Shown here: piece by piece, positions 29,881-39,117 of the stretch | Position numbering within the stretch: position 1 is the stretch's first letter | How the letters are laid out: every line of letters starts with the position of its first letter | Assembly (NCBI RefSeq): GCF_016735495.2 | Contig: NZ_JAERQY020000001.1 | Span: 558,001-622,000, forward strand | Direction: 5' to 3' | Source of the DNA: Lysobacter sp. MMG2 | Lineage (GTDB): Bacteria; Pseudomonadota; Gammaproteobacteria; Xanthomonadales; Xanthomonadaceae | Length of the DNA: 64,000 nt | Made by a program: the position numbers and the translations under genes | The notes under the pieces: model-generated | The model's database searches: none | Seen by the model: the letters and a program-made list of their open reading frames with translations, nothing else | What the model was told of the DNA's origin: nothing

Positions 29881-32319
29881 TCAGTACTTCTGCTTCACCC
29901 GCTTCGCCGGCTGCCCGCGCGGGGGAAGCGACTTCACGCCACGCTCCTCGACCAGGCGGAAATCGATCTTCCGCTCCTCCACGCTGGCCTTCATCACCAC
30001 GATGCGGACGCGGTCGCCGAGGCGGAACTCGCGCCCGGAACGCTCGCCGGCCAGGGTCTTTCGGATCGGATCGAAGTGGTAGTAGTCGTGCGGAAGCTGG
30101 GTCACGTGCACCAGGCCGTTGACCTTGGACTCGTCCAGTTCGACGAACAGGCCGAAGCTGGTCACGCCGCTGATCACGCCCTCGAACTCGCCGCCGACGT
30201 GCTGCTCCATCCACGCGGCGCGGTAGCGCTCGTCGACCTCGCGCTCGGCCTCGTCAGCGCGGCGCTCGCGTTCGGAGCATTGCAGCGTCAGCGCGGCCAT
30301 CTCGCTGGGCGAGTAGCGGTACTTCTCCGGCCGACCGCCGGTGAGCGCGTACTTGATCGCGCGGTGCACCAGCAGATCGGGATAGCGGCGGATCGGCGAG
30401 GTGAAGTGCGTGTACGCCTCCAGCGCCAGGCCGAAGTGGCCGACGTTGTCCGGCGCGTACACCGCCAGCGACTGGCTGCGCAACAGCACCGATTCGATCA
30501 GCGCCGCATCGGGACGCTCGCGGATCTTCTTCAGCAGCGCGGTGAAATCGCGCGGTTCCACGCGACCCCACGGCGGCATGCGCAGCTTGAATTCCTTGAG
30601 GAACTCCTGCAGGTCGGCGTACTTCTGCTCCGGCGGACGCTCGTGGATGCGGAACGGCGACGGCACGTGGCTGGCGAGCAGGTACTTCGCCGCCTCCACG
30701 TTCGCCGCGATCATGCATTCCTCGATCAGCTTGTGCGCGTCGTTGCGCTGGAGCATGCCGGCCTGCACGACCTCGCCCTTCGGGCCAAGCACGAAGCGCA
30801 CTTCGCTGGACTCGAATTCGATCGCGCCGCGGCGCTCGCGCGCCTTCGACAGGATCTGGTAGAGCTGGTGCAGGCGCTCGACGTTGGGCAGCAGCGAATC
30901 GATCTGCGCGACAGCCTCGGCCTTGGCGTCTTCCGGCACGTCGCCGACCGCGTTCCACACCTGCGTATAGGTGAGGCGCGCGTGCGAGTTCATCACCGCC
31001 TCGAAGAACTTCGACTGGGTGACTTCGCCTTCGCGGTCGATCTGCATGTCGCAGACGAAGCACAGGCGATCCACCTTCGGATTGAGCGAGCAGATGCCGT
31101 TGGACAGCGTCTCCGGCAGCATCGGCACGACGAAGCCGGGGAAGTAGACGGACGTGGCGCGCTTCTGCGCTTCATCGTCCAGCGGCGTTCCGGGGCGGAC
31201 GTAATGAGAGACGTCGGCGATGGCGACAACCAGGCGGAAGCCGTTCTTGTTCGGCTCGCAGTACACCGCGTCGTCGAAGTCCTTCGCGTCCTCGCCGTCG
31301 ATGGTGACCAGCGGCAGTTTGCGCAGGTCCACGCGCTGCGCGGCGACCTCTTCCGACACGGTCAGCGGCACGTCGGAGGCTTCGTCCAGCACCGCCTGCG
31401 GGAATTCATGCGGAATCTCGTGGCCGTGGATCGCCGCCTGCACCGCGAGCGACGCGGTCAGCCGGTCGCCCAGCACCGCCAGCACGCGGCCGATCGGCGT
31501 GCGCTGCGGGCCGTGCTCGTCCGGCGACTCGATCAGTTCCACCACCACCAACTGGCCGTTCTGCGCGCCCAGGCGCTGGTCGGTCGGCACTTGCACGTTG
31601 CGCTGGATGCGGCGGTCGTCGGGCACGACGTAGCTGATGCCGGCTTCCAGGCAGAAGCGGCCGATCAGGCGGTTGAGGCGGCGTTCGAGCACGCGCAGGA
31701 TCGCGCCCTCGCGGCGCCCGCGCCGGTCCACGCCGGTGACGCGCGCGAGCACTCGATCGCCGTGCATCGCCTTGCGCATTTCCATAGGCGGCAGGAACAG
31801 GTCGTCGCCGCCGGCTTCCAGGCGCAGGAAGCCGAAGCCGTCGGGATTGGCGATCACCACGCCCGGCAGCAGGTCGAGCTGCTGCGCCGGCAGGAATTCG
31901 CCGAGGCGGTTCCGCAGGATCTGGCCGTCGCGCACCATCGCGCCCAGGCGCTTGCCGAGCGCGTCGAAACGGTCGGGTTCGGTCAGGCCCAGGCGCTGCG
32001 CCAGGTCATCGGCCGACATCGGGCCGTCGGCCTGCGCGAGCAGTTGCAGGATGACTTCGCGGCTGGCGATGGGCTGCTCGTAACGGGCGGCCTCGCGCTC
32101 GGCGTGGGGGTCATGGAACGTGGAGCCGCGAGCGGGGCCGCGTCCGGCGCGCTGCGGGGCCGGCGGCGGTTCGGGCATCCAACCGGGGCGCTTGGCGGCG
32201 GGCTTGCCCTTGCCGGGCGCGCCGCCGGATGTTCCGGGGCGGGCCGCCTGTTTCGGGGCGTTCTTGCGCGATGCGGACTTGGCGCCTGATTTCCCGCGGC
32301 TCGGGGTCTTCTTGCTCAT
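29881..32319 (-). CDS. rnr: Ribonuclease R
   Basis: 812 residues. A basic disordered N-terminus (1-70), a winged-helix region, two cold-shock domains (about 140-290), the RNB catalytic domain with DGEDAKDFDDAVYC (about 316-329, the Asp cluster that holds Mg2+) and RFRRYPDLLVHR-type motif (SPIRRYPDLLVHR, about 625), an S1 domain (FEGVISGVTSFGLFVEL, about 700), and a basic tail ending KRVKQKY. It degrades structured RNA 3'-5' and acts in rRNA quality control. It is transcribed from downstream of tRNA-Leu on the same strand. Confidence 0.96.
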   Translation of the reverse strand: MSKKTPSRGKSGAKSASRKNAPKQAARPGTSGGAPGKGKPAAKRPGWMPEPPPAPQRAGRGPARGSTFHDPHAEREAARYEQPIASREVILQLLAQADGPMSADDLAQRLGLTEPDRFDALGKRLGAMVRDGQILRNRLGEFLPAQQLDLLPGVVIANPDGFGFLRLEAGGDDLFLPPMEMRKAMHGDRVLARVTGVDRRGRREGAILRVLERRLNRLIGRFCLEAGISYVVPDDRRIQRNVQVPTDQRLGAQNGQLVVVELIESPDEHGPQRTPIGRVLAVLGDRLTASLAVQAAIHGHEIPHEFPQAVLDEASDVPLTVSEEVAAQRVDLRKLPLVTIDGEDAKDFDDAVYCEPNKNGFRLVVAIADVSHYVRPGTPLDDEAQKRATSVYFPGFVVPMLPETLSNGICSLNPKVDRLCFVCDMQIDREGEVTQSKFFEAVMNSHARLTYTQVWNAVGDVPEDAKAEAVAQIDSLLPNVERLHQLYQILSKARERRGAIEFESSEVRFVLGPKGEVVQAGMLQRNDAHKLIEECMIAANVEAAKYLLASHVPSPFRIHERPPEQKYADLQEFLKEFKLRMPPWGRVEPRDFTALLKKIRERPDAALIESVLLRSQSLAVYAPDNVGHFGLALEAYTHFTSPIRRYPDLLVHRAIKYALTGGRPEKYRYSPSEMAALTLQCSERERRADEAEREVDERYRAAWMEQHVGGEFEGVISGVTSFGLFVELDESKVNGLVHVTQLPHDYYHFDPIRKTLAGERSGREFRLGDRVRIVVMKASVEERKIDFRLVEERGVKSLPPRGQPAKRVKQKY

Positions 32320-32412
32320 TCAGGGATGGTCGCACATCGGCATGAATACGGTGTCGCGGGGAGGTGTCGCGGATTGAACATCCGCACGCGACGTGGCCGG
32401 AGCGCAGAAACG

Positions 32413-32435
32413 AAAAACCCGCCGGTGGGCGGGTT
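32413..32435 (-). terminator. Intrinsic terminator of tRNA-Leu
   Basis: Stem AACCCGCC / GGCGGGTT (32416-32423 and 32428-32435), loop GGTG, followed on the minus strand by TTTTT. It ends the tRNA transcript before rnr. Confidence 0.85.
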
Positions 32436-32475
32436 ATCGAACTCCGGTCGGGTGTTGCATCGACCGGCTATGGTG

Positions 32476-32560
<85 letters not shown>

Positions 32561-32813
32561 TTCGCAACGATTTGTGCCGTGCGAGGCCGCGTATGTTGCG
32601 TCGCGGCGGGCGGCTTGTCAACGCCTCGTCACGAAAATTTTCACATTCGCAGCCACTCGCGCCAGTCGCCGCACAGCGCCCCGCCCGCAACCCCTACTTC
32701 CGGCTTTGTCGGCTTGAAGCCGCGGCCGGTTCGGGGCTATGGTCGCCGGACATCTTTCGTCTGCGGGCGGCGCACCACCCGGTGCGGCGCCCGCGCTGTT
32801 TGGAGAGCCGTAA

Positions 32814-33230
32814 ATGTCCGTCCCCAATCCCCCGCCGCTGCTGATGTCACGCCTGGACGTGGAGCGCATCGAATCGCTGCTCGAGACGCCCGCCGCGCAG
32901 GCCGTCGACACCTCCGCGCTGGAAGCCGAGCTGGAGCGCGCGCAGATCGTCGAGCCGGCGCAGATGCCGCCGGACGTGATCACGATGAACTCCACCGCGC
33001 GTTTCCGCGACGAAACCAGCGGCGAGGAGCATGAAATGACCCTGGTGTTCCCGCGCGACGCCGACGGCAGTGCGGAGAAGGTGTCGATCCTGGCGCCGGT
33101 CGGCAGCGCGCTGCTGGGCATGCGCGTGGGCGATGCGATCGAATGGCCGGTGCCGGGCGGTCGCACGATCCGCCTGCACGTGCTGTCGATCCGCTATCAA
33201 CCCGAAGCCTCGGGCGAACTGCACCGCTGA
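32814..33230 (+). CDS. rnk: Regulator of nucleoside diphosphate kinase (Rnk/GreA-like C-terminal domain)
   Basis: 138 residues. A helical N-terminus with an MSRLDVERIESLL start, then the GreA/GreB FKBP-like C-terminal domain (NSTARFRDETSGEEHEMTLVFP, VSILAPVGSALLGMRVGDAIEWPVPGG). It lacks the long coiled coil with acidic tip that lets GreA/B stimulate RNA polymerase cleavage, as expected for Rnk, which binds RNA polymerase without this activity. It stands alone ahead of parC with an 83-nt gap. Confidence 0.88.
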   Translation: MSVPNPPPLLMSRLDVERIESLLETPAAQAVDTSALEAELERAQIVEPAQMPPDVITMNSTARFRDETSGEEHEMTLVFPRDADGSAEKVSILAPVGSALLGMRVGDAIEWPVPGGRTIRLHVLSIRYQPEASGELHR

Positions 33231-33313
33231 ACCGTGGCGGTGTGTCGGGCCACGGGCGCGGCACACCGCTAGAATCACTGTCTCGACGACTCTTTCCCGG
33301 TCTGCACCGCTAA

Positions 33314-35557
33314 ATGAACGACACCGTCCGTCCGGCTTTCCACGGCTTCGAACAGATCCCGCTGCGCGAATACGCCGAGCGCGCCTACCTCGATTACTCG
33401 ATGTACGTGGTGCTCGACCGCGCCCTGCCGTTCCTCGGCGACGGGCTCAAGCCGGTGCAGCGCCGCATCATTTATGCGATGAGCGAGCTGGGCCTCAACG
33501 CGGCGTCCAAGCCGAAGAAGTCCGCGCGCACCGTCGGCGACGTCATCGGTAAGTACCATCCGCACGGCGACAGCGCCTGCTACGAGGCGATGGTGCTGAT
33601 GGCCCAGCCGTTCTCGTACCGCTACCCGCTGGTGGAAGGCCAGGGCAACTTCGGTTCGACCGACGATCCCAAGTCCTTCGCCGCCATGCGCTACACCGAG
33701 GCCAAGCTGACGCCGATCGCCGAAGTGCTGCTGGGCGAACTCGGCCAGGGCACGGTGGACTGGACGCCGAACTTCGACGGCACGCTGGAAGAACCCTCGT
33801 GGATGCCGGCGCGCTTGCCGCACCTGCTGCTCAACGGCACCACCGGCATCGCGGTCGGCATGGCCACCGACGTGCCGCCGCACAACCTCAACGAAGTTGT
33901 CAGCGCCTGCGTGCGCCTGCTGGACGACCCCGACGCCACCACGCGCGACCTGTGCGAGCACGTGCGCGGCCCGGACTACCCGACGGCGGCGGAGATCATC
34001 ACGCCGGCCGCCGACCTTCAGCAGATGTACGAGACCGGCCTGGGCAGCGTGCGCGCCCGCGCGATCTACGTGAAGGACGGCCCGAACCTGGTCATCACCG
34101 CCCTTCCCTACCAGACCTCGCCGGGCAAGGTGATCGAACAGATCGCCACGCAGATGCGCGCCAAGAAGCTGCCGTGGCTGGAGGACATCCGCGACGAGTC
34201 CGACCATGCCAACCCGACGCGCATCGTGCTGGTGCCGCGCAGCAACCGCGTCGATGCGGAACAGCTGATGGGCCACCTGTTCGCGACGACGGATCTGGAG
34301 AAGAGCTTCCGCGTCAACTTCAACATCATCGGTCGCGACGGCCGCCCGCAGGTCAAGGGCCTGAAGGCGTTGCTGACCGAGTGGTTGGCCTTCCGCACCG
34401 ACACGGTGACGCGCCGCCTGAAGCATCGCCTGGACAAGGTCGAGCGTCGCCTGCACCTGTTGGAAGGCTTGCTGGTCGCGTTCCTCAACCTGGATGAAGT
34501 GATCCGCATCATCCGCACCGAGGACGAGCCCAAGCCGGCGCTGATGAAGCGCTTCAAGCTCAGCGAGGAGCAGACCGACTACATCCTCGAAACCAAGCTG
34601 CGCCAGCTCGCGCGCCTGGAAGAGATGAAGATCCGCGGCGAAGAGGACGAACTCAAGGCCGAACGCGAGCGCATCATCGCCACCCTGGAAAGCAAGGCGA
34701 AGCTGAAGAAGCTGGTCAAGGACGAACTGCTGGCCGATGCGAAGAAGTTCGGCGACGCCCGCCGTTCGCCGCTGGTCGCGCGCGGTGCGGCGCAGGCGTT
34801 GAGCGAGACCGAGCTGGTCGCCAGCGAACCGATGACCGTCGTCATCAGCGAGAAGGGCTGGGTGCGCGCCGCCAAGGGCCACGATGTGGACGCCGGCGCG
34901 CTGAGCTATCGCGACGGCGACGAATTGCTGGCGGCGGTGAAGAGCCGCAGCACGCAGCAGGTGGCCTTCCTGGATTCGACCGGCCGCGCGTATTCCACGG
35001 TCGTGCATTCTCTGCCGTCGGCGCGCGGCAACGGCGAACCGCTCACCGGCCGATTCTCGCCGGCGCCGGGTGCGTCGTTCCAGGCGCTGGCCAGCGGCGA
35101 CAACGACACCCGCTTCGTGCTCGCTTCGAGCCACGGCTACGGTTTCGTAACCCGCTTCGAAAACCTCACCGGCCGCAACAAGGCCGGCAAGGCGATGCTC
35201 TCGCTCACCCCGGGGGCGAAGGTCGTGCAGCCAGCGCCCGTGACGGACGTCGAACAGGACCGCATCGCCGTGGTCACCAACGTCGGCCACCTGCTGGCGT
35301 TCCCGGTCGGCGAGCTGCCGGAACTCGACAAGGGCAAGGGCAACAAGCTCATCGACATTCCGAAGGCGAAGCTCGGCACCGAGCGCGTGGTCGCCGTCGC
35401 CGTCGTCTCGGCGGGCGGCACGCTGGTGGTGAAGTCGGGTACGCGCACGATGTCGCTGTCGTTCAAGGACCTGGACACTTACCTCGGCGCACGCGCCACG
35501 CGTGGCGGGCTGCTGCCGCGAGGGTGGCAGAAGGTCGAAGGGTTGGCGGTGGAGTGA
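33314..35557 (+). CDS. parC: DNA topoisomerase IV subunit A
   Basis: A 747-residue type IIA topoisomerase A subunit that decatenates daughter chromosomes with ParE. Catalytic Tyr127 is preceded by Arg126 in [10 protein letters not shown]. The quinolone-resistance region reads [12 protein letters not shown] with Ser87 and Glu91 (E. coli Ser80/Glu84), the susceptible residues. The C-terminal domain starts near residue 500 and shows degenerate blades. Its length and [24 protein letters not shown] identify ParC rather than GyrA. parE is not in the window. Confidence 0.96.
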   Translation: MNDTVRPAFHGFEQIPLREYAERAYLDYSMYVVLDRALPFLGDGLKPVQRRIIYAMSELGLNAASKPKKSARTVGDVIGKYHPHGDSACYEAMVLMAQPFSYRYPLVEGQGNFGSTDDPKSFAAMRYTEAKLTPIAEVLLGELGQGTVDWTPNFDGTLEEPSWMPARLPHLLLNGTTGIAVGMATDVPPHNLNEVVSACVRLLDDPDATTRDLCEHVRGPDYPTAAEIITPAADLQQMYETGLGSVRARAIYVKDGPNLVITALPYQTSPGKVIEQIATQMRAKKLPWLEDIRDESDHANPTRIVLVPRSNRVDAEQLMGHLFATTDLEKSFRVNFNIIGRDGRPQVKGLKALLTEWLAFRTDTVTRRLKHRLDKVERRLHLLEGLLVAFLNLDEVIRIIRTEDEPKPALMKRFKLSEEQTDYILETKLRQLARLEEMKIRGEEDELKAERERIIATLESKAKLKKLVKDELLADAKKFGDARRSPLVARGAAQALSETELVASEPMTVVISEKGWVRAAKGHDVDAGALSYRDGDELLAAVKSRSTQQVAFLDSTGRAYSTVVHSLPSARGNGEPLTGRFSPAPGASFQALASGDNDTRFVLASSHGYGFVTRFENLTGRNKAGKAMLSLTPGAKVVQPAPVTDVEQDRIAVVTNVGHLLAFPVGELPELDKGKGNKLIDIPKAKLGTERVVAVAVVSAGGTLVVKSGTRTMSLSFKDLDTYLGARATRGGLLPRGWQKVEGLAVE

Positions 35558-35598
35558 TGATGGACGCGCCATCCGCGCGTCCACGTTCTTGAGGCCCT

Positions 35599-35703
35599 GT
35601 CATACCGGCGAAGGCCGGTATCCAGACCATCACGGTTTCCGCTTCCAAGCGCGCCTTCTTCTTGAGCGTTACGGGCCTGGATCCCGGCCTTCGCCGGGAT
35701 GAC
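35599..35703. repeat. REP-like inverted pair after parC
   Basis: GTCATACCGGCGAAGGCCGGTATCC with inverse partner GGATCCCGGCCTTCGCCGGGATGAC. The two halves have diverged with compensating changes (TACC/GGTA versus TCCC/GGGA), so each keeps its own internal pairing. Confidence 0.75.
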
Positions 35704-35746
35704 GGGCCACAGGCGGATGCCGCCTCACCCACCCACAGGATCGCCC

Positions 35747-36409
35747 ATGCAGCACGACTTCTGGCACCAGCGCTGGCACGACAACCAGATCGGCTTCCAC
35801 CAGGACACGCCGACGCCGCTGATGCTCAAGCATTGGTCCTCGCTCGGTATCGCATCGGACACGCGCGTGTTCGTGCCGCTGGCGGGCAAGACGCTCGACA
35901 TGGCGTGGTTCGCCGCGCAGGGCCATCGCGTGCTCGGCGTGGAGCTTTCGCGGATCGCGGTGGAGGCGTTCTTCGCCGAACAGGGCGTCACCGCGGAGCT
36001 GAGCGAGTCGAAGTACGGCACGCACTACTGCGCCGGAAACATCGAACTGATCTGCGGCGACGCCTTCGGCCTCGACGAAGCGATCCTGTCCGACTGCGGC
36101 GCCGTGTTCGACCGCGCGGCGCTGATCGCCCTGCCGGCCGACCTGCGCCGCCGCTACGTGCACGAGCTCTACGCGCGCCTGCCCTCGCACTGCCGCGGGC
36201 TGCTGGTGTCGCTGGAGTATCCGCAGCACGAGAAGGACGGCCCGCCCTTCAGCGTGGTCGAGGACGAAGTGCGCGAACTTTATTCGCGCGACTGGGACAT
36301 CACCACGCTGGAACGCCGCGACATCCTCGCGACGCAGCAGAAATTCATCGACGAAGGCGTCACCGCACTGGACACGGTGGTGTACGCCTTGCGGCGAAAA
36401 CTCACGTAG
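35747..36409 (+). CDS. tpm: Thiopurine S-methyltransferase
   Basis: A 220-residue SAM-dependent methyltransferase of the bacterial TPMT family. N-terminus FWHQRWHDNQIGFHQ; SAM site VFVPLAGKTLDMAWFAAQGHRVLGVELS (about residues 40-67); acidic motif GDAFGLDE; and FDRAALIALP. It S-methylates thiols and, in bacteria, tellurite and selenite species. Start at ATG 35747, matching family length of about 218. The stop codon TAG lies inside the left arm of a dispersed inverted repeat. Confidence 0.93.
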   Translation: MQHDFWHQRWHDNQIGFHQDTPTPLMLKHWSSLGIASDTRVFVPLAGKTLDMAWFAAQGHRVLGVELSRIAVEAFFAEQGVTAELSESKYGTHYCAGNIELICGDAFGLDEAILSDCGAVFDRAALIALPADLRRRYVHELYARLPSHCRGLLVSLEYPQHEKDGPPFSVVEDEVRELYSRDWDITTLERRDILATQQKFIDEGVTALDTVVYALRRKLT

Positions 36410-36480
36410 CCCGGGTAAGCGAAGCGCACCGGGGGTGCAGCCATGTCGGGCCCCGGGTGCGCTTCGCTTACCCGGGCTAC
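36406..36480. repeat. Inverted repeat, GTAGCCCGGGTAAGCG family, copy 3
   Basis: Near-perfect 30-bp arms (GTAGCCCGGGTAAGCGAAGC... and its reverse complement ending CCCGGGCTAC), one mismatch. It includes the tpm stop codon and ends 15 nt from the convergent bfr stop, so it may double as a transcription barrier. Confidence 0.85.
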
Positions 36481-36494
36481 AACACTGCGACGAC

Positions 36495-36983
36495 TTACTC
36501 CTGTTCCGACGGCTTCTGCGCCAGGCGCGCCGTCAGGTAGTTCTGGACGCCCAGGCGCTTGATCAGGCCGAGTTGCTGCTCCAGCCAATGCGCGTGGTCT
36601 TCCTCGGTGTCCTGCAGCTGCACGCGCAGGATCTCGCGGCTGACGTAATCGCCATGCTGTTCGCACAGCGCCATGCCCTTCGCGAGCGCCGCGCGCACGT
36701 GGTATTCCACTTCGAGGTCGCGCTGCAGCATTTCCTCGACCGTGTGACCGGCGACGAACGCGTCCGGACGCATGTCCGGATCGCCCTCCAGGAAGAGGAT
36801 GCGCCGCAGCAGCGCATCGGCATGCTCGGTCTCTTCCTGCATCTCGTGGTTGATGCGCTCGTACAGCGACAGCAATCCCATGTCCTCGTAGCGGCGCGAA
36901 TGGATGAAGTACTGGTCGCGTGCGGCCAACTCGCCGCGCAGCAGGAGCTTCAGGTAATCGACGACTTCGGGATGGCCTTTCAT
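36495..36983 (-). CDS. bfr: Bacterioferritin lacking the haem-ligand methionine
   Basis: 162 residues, colinear with E. coli Bfr. Ferroxidase ligands E18, E51, H54, E127 and H130 are in place ([23 protein letters not shown]), and Y25 is conserved. Position 52, the Met that axially binds haem in classical bacterioferritins, is Thr. Such subunits form haem-free or hetero-oligomeric shells in some bacteria. A strong AAAGGAGGT precedes the start; the longer upstream frame is rejected. No Bfd ferredoxin gene is adjacent. Confidence 0.93.
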   Translation of the reverse strand: MKGHPEVVDYLKLLLRGELAARDQYFIHSRRYEDMGLLSLYERINHEMQEETEHADALLRRILFLEGDPDMRPDAFVAGHTVEEMLQRDLEVEYHVRAALAKGMALCEQHGDYVSREILRVQLQDTEEDHAHWLEQQLGLIKRLGVQNYLTARLAQKPSEQE

Positions 36984-37095
36984 GGGGGAACCTCCTTTCC
37001 AGGCCTGCATGTTGCCCGATCGTGGCGGGCCGCGTTCAAATCGGAATCAGTCGCAGTAGCCGCGGCGGGAAGCCTCCGCCGCGGCACTCCAGCGC

Positions 37096-38787
37096 CTACA
37101 GCGCTGCCTCGTGCACACCCGCCACGGCACGACCGGACGGGTCGGCCATCTTCGCGAAGGCCGCGTCCCACGCGATCGCCGCCGGCGAGGAACACGCGAT
37201 CGACTTGCCGCCCGGCACCGTCTGCGCGCAGGCCACTCCCGGGAAGAACTGCTCGAAGATGTGGCGGTACAGATACGCCTCCTTCGTCGTCGGCGGATTC
37301 ACCGGGAAACGGCTGGTCGCGGCGGCGAACACGCGATCACTGACCTGGGCTTCAGCGTGCGCCTTCAAGCCGTCGATCCAGCCGTAACCGACGCCGTCGC
37401 TGAACTGCTCCTTCTGTCGCCACAGGATCGAATCGGGCAGATAGCCCTCGAAGGCCTCGCGCAGGATCGCCTTCTCGATGCCGCGGCGCCCGTCGGCGCG
37501 CGGACGCACCATCTTGTGCGCGGCGTCCATGCGCATCGCCACCTCGAGGAATTCCACGTCCAGGAACGGCACGCGCGGCTCCACGCCCCACGCCATCATC
37601 GACTTGTTCGCGCGCAGGCAGTCGTAGTTGTACAGCGCGTCGAGCTTGCGCACGGTTTCCTCGTGGAACTCACGGGCGTCGGGCGCCTTGTGGAAGTACA
37701 GGTAGCCGCCGAACACCTCGTCGCTGCCCTCGCCCGACAGCACCATCTTCACGCCCATCGCCTTGATGCGTCGTGCGAGCAGGAACATCGGCGTGGAAGC
37801 GCGGATCGTGGTGACGTCGTAGGTTTCGATGTGGCGGATCACTTCAGGCAGCGCATCCAGGCCTTCTTCGAACGTGTACGTGAAGCCGTGATGCACCGTG
37901 CCGAGCGCTTTCGCCGCGACTTCGGCGGCGGCAAGATCCGGCGAGCCGTCCAGCCCGATCGCGAACGAGTGCAGACGCGGCCACCACGCTTCGGTCGTGT
38001 CGTTGTCCTCGATGCGCTTGCGCGCGAAGCGTGCGGCGACGGCCGCGACCAGCGAGGAGTCCAGCCCGCCGGACAGCAGCACGCCGTAGGGCACGTCGCT
38101 CATCAGCTGGCGATGCACGGCGCGCTCGAAGGCTTCACGCAGCTCCTGCTTCTGCACTTCGACGCCGTGGGTGGCGCCGTAATCGCGCCACGGCCGTTCG
38201 TAGTACCGCACCGGTTCGCCGCGATCGCTGTCGTAGTAATGGCCCGGCGGGAATTGCGCGACGTCCGCGCAGGTATCCGCCAGCGCTTTCATCTCCGAGG
38301 CAACGCACAGGCGTCCGTCGCGGTCGTGGCCCCAGTACAGCGGGCAAACGCCGATGGGGTCGCGGGCGATGAGGAAGCGGTGATGCGTGCGGTCCCACAG
38401 GGCGAAGGCGAAGATCCCGTTCAGCGCGTTGAGCCAGCCGGCGATGTCCTCGCGTTCGCGATACAGCGCGCTGATGACCTCGCAGTCCGAGCCGGTCTGG
38501 AACGCGTACGGCTGCGTCAACGCCTGCTTCAGTTCGCGATGGTTGTAGATCTCGCCGTTGACCGCGAGCACCAGCTCGCCGTCGGCCGAACGCAACGGCT
38601 GCGAACCGCCGGCCGGGTCGACGATGGCCAGGCGCTCGTGGACGAGGATCGCGCCCTCGTCCAGATGCACACCGCTCCAGTCCGGGCCGCGGTGGCGCTG
38701 GCGTTGCGAGAGCTCCAGCGCACGGCGGCGCAGGGCCTGCACGTCGTCGCCGGGTTGGAGGCCGAAGATGCCGAGGATCGAACACAT
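37096..38787 (-). CDS. asnB: Glutamine-hydrolysing asparagine synthase B
   Basis: 563 residues. N-terminal Ntn glutaminase domain with the nucleophile Cys2 (MCSILGIFG), RGPDWSG and NGEIYNHREL; C-terminal synthetase domain with the PPi loop SGGLDSS and EGSDEVFGGYLYFHKAP. It converts Asp, Gln and ATP to Asn and Glu. The length and N-terminus match the AsnB class of proteobacteria. An Asn-rich leader peptide and a terminator-like hairpin precede it on the same strand, implying transcription attenuation by charged tRNA-Asn. AAGGA is 10 nt before the ATG. Confidence 0.97.
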   Translation of the reverse strand: MCSILGIFGLQPGDDVQALRRRALELSQRQRHRGPDWSGVHLDEGAILVHERLAIVDPAGGSQPLRSADGELVLAVNGEIYNHRELKQALTQPYAFQTGSDCEVISALYREREDIAGWLNALNGIFAFALWDRTHHRFLIARDPIGVCPLYWGHDRDGRLCVASEMKALADTCADVAQFPPGHYYDSDRGEPVRYYERPWRDYGATHGVEVQKQELREAFERAVHRQLMSDVPYGVLLSGGLDSSLVAAVAARFARKRIEDNDTTEAWWPRLHSFAIGLDGSPDLAAAEVAAKALGTVHHGFTYTFEEGLDALPEVIRHIETYDVTTIRASTPMFLLARRIKAMGVKMVLSGEGSDEVFGGYLYFHKAPDAREFHEETVRKLDALYNYDCLRANKSMMAWGVEPRVPFLDVEFLEVAMRMDAAHKMVRPRADGRRGIEKAILREAFEGYLPDSILWRQKEQFSDGVGYGWIDGLKAHAEAQVSDRVFAAATSRFPVNPPTTKEAYLYRHIFEQFFPGVACAQTVPGGKSIACSSPAAIAWDAAFAKMADPSGRAVAGVHEAAL

Positions 38788-38833
38788 GACGGGATTTCCT
38801 TGAGGGTGGACGGGATTGAAGGGGCCTGAAACG

Positions 38834-38865
38834 ACGAAGCCCGCGCTTTTCGGCGCGGGCTTCGT
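38834..38865 (-). terminator. Attenuator terminator ahead of asnB
   Basis: Perfect 13-bp stem ACGAAGCCCGCGC / GCGCGGGCTTCGT with a 6-nt loop CGAAAA, then CGTTTC on the minus strand (a weak T-run). It lies between the leader peptide stop and asnB. Its 5' arm (38854-38860) is complementary to 38903-38909 in the leader, an antiterminator pairing. Confidence 0.7.
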
Positions 38866-38892
38866 GGGTGCTAGTGCGGTCTGTTACACGCG

Positions 38893-39009
38893 CTAATCAC
38901 CGGCCCGCGGGAGGCTGGCGTTATTGCGGTTGTTATTGTTCAGGCCCAACGCGATGCGGCCGCGGAGCGCGGCGGCGGCGATGTAGGCGGTGGCCTGGAC
39001 GGAAGACAT
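38893..39009 (-). CDS. Asn-rich leader peptide of asnB
   Basis: 38 residues, MSSVQATAY...LGLNNNNRNNASLPRAGD. Six Asn codons (AAC AAT AAC AAC - AAT AAC, 38920-38940) fall within seven codons, interrupted by one Arg, a pattern typical of attenuation leader peptides. AGGA is 8 nt upstream of the ATG. After the Asn run, CGCGGGC (minus strand, 38909-38903) can pair with GCCCGCG in the terminator 5' arm. A ribosome stalled on Asn codons leaves this segment free; one that reaches the stop at 38893 covers it. The fit to asnB, the downstream gene, is exact. Confidence 0.8.
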   Translation of the reverse strand: MSSVQATAYIAAAALRGRIALGLNNNNRNNASLPRAGD

Positions 39010-39117
39010 GGCCCGATCCTGCGGCACTCCGGCGCCGCATGCAAGGGGGCCGGGGCGCGACCGTGTCGCCGTCCATCGGATAAGCTCGGCCCCGGGGAAA
39101 CATCGGGCGAAGGTTCT

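Noticed and set aside
30076-32289. A 737-codon open frame antisense to rnr.
   Set aside because: Same GC artefact; it is the codon-phase shadow of RNase R, which has all catalytic motifs.
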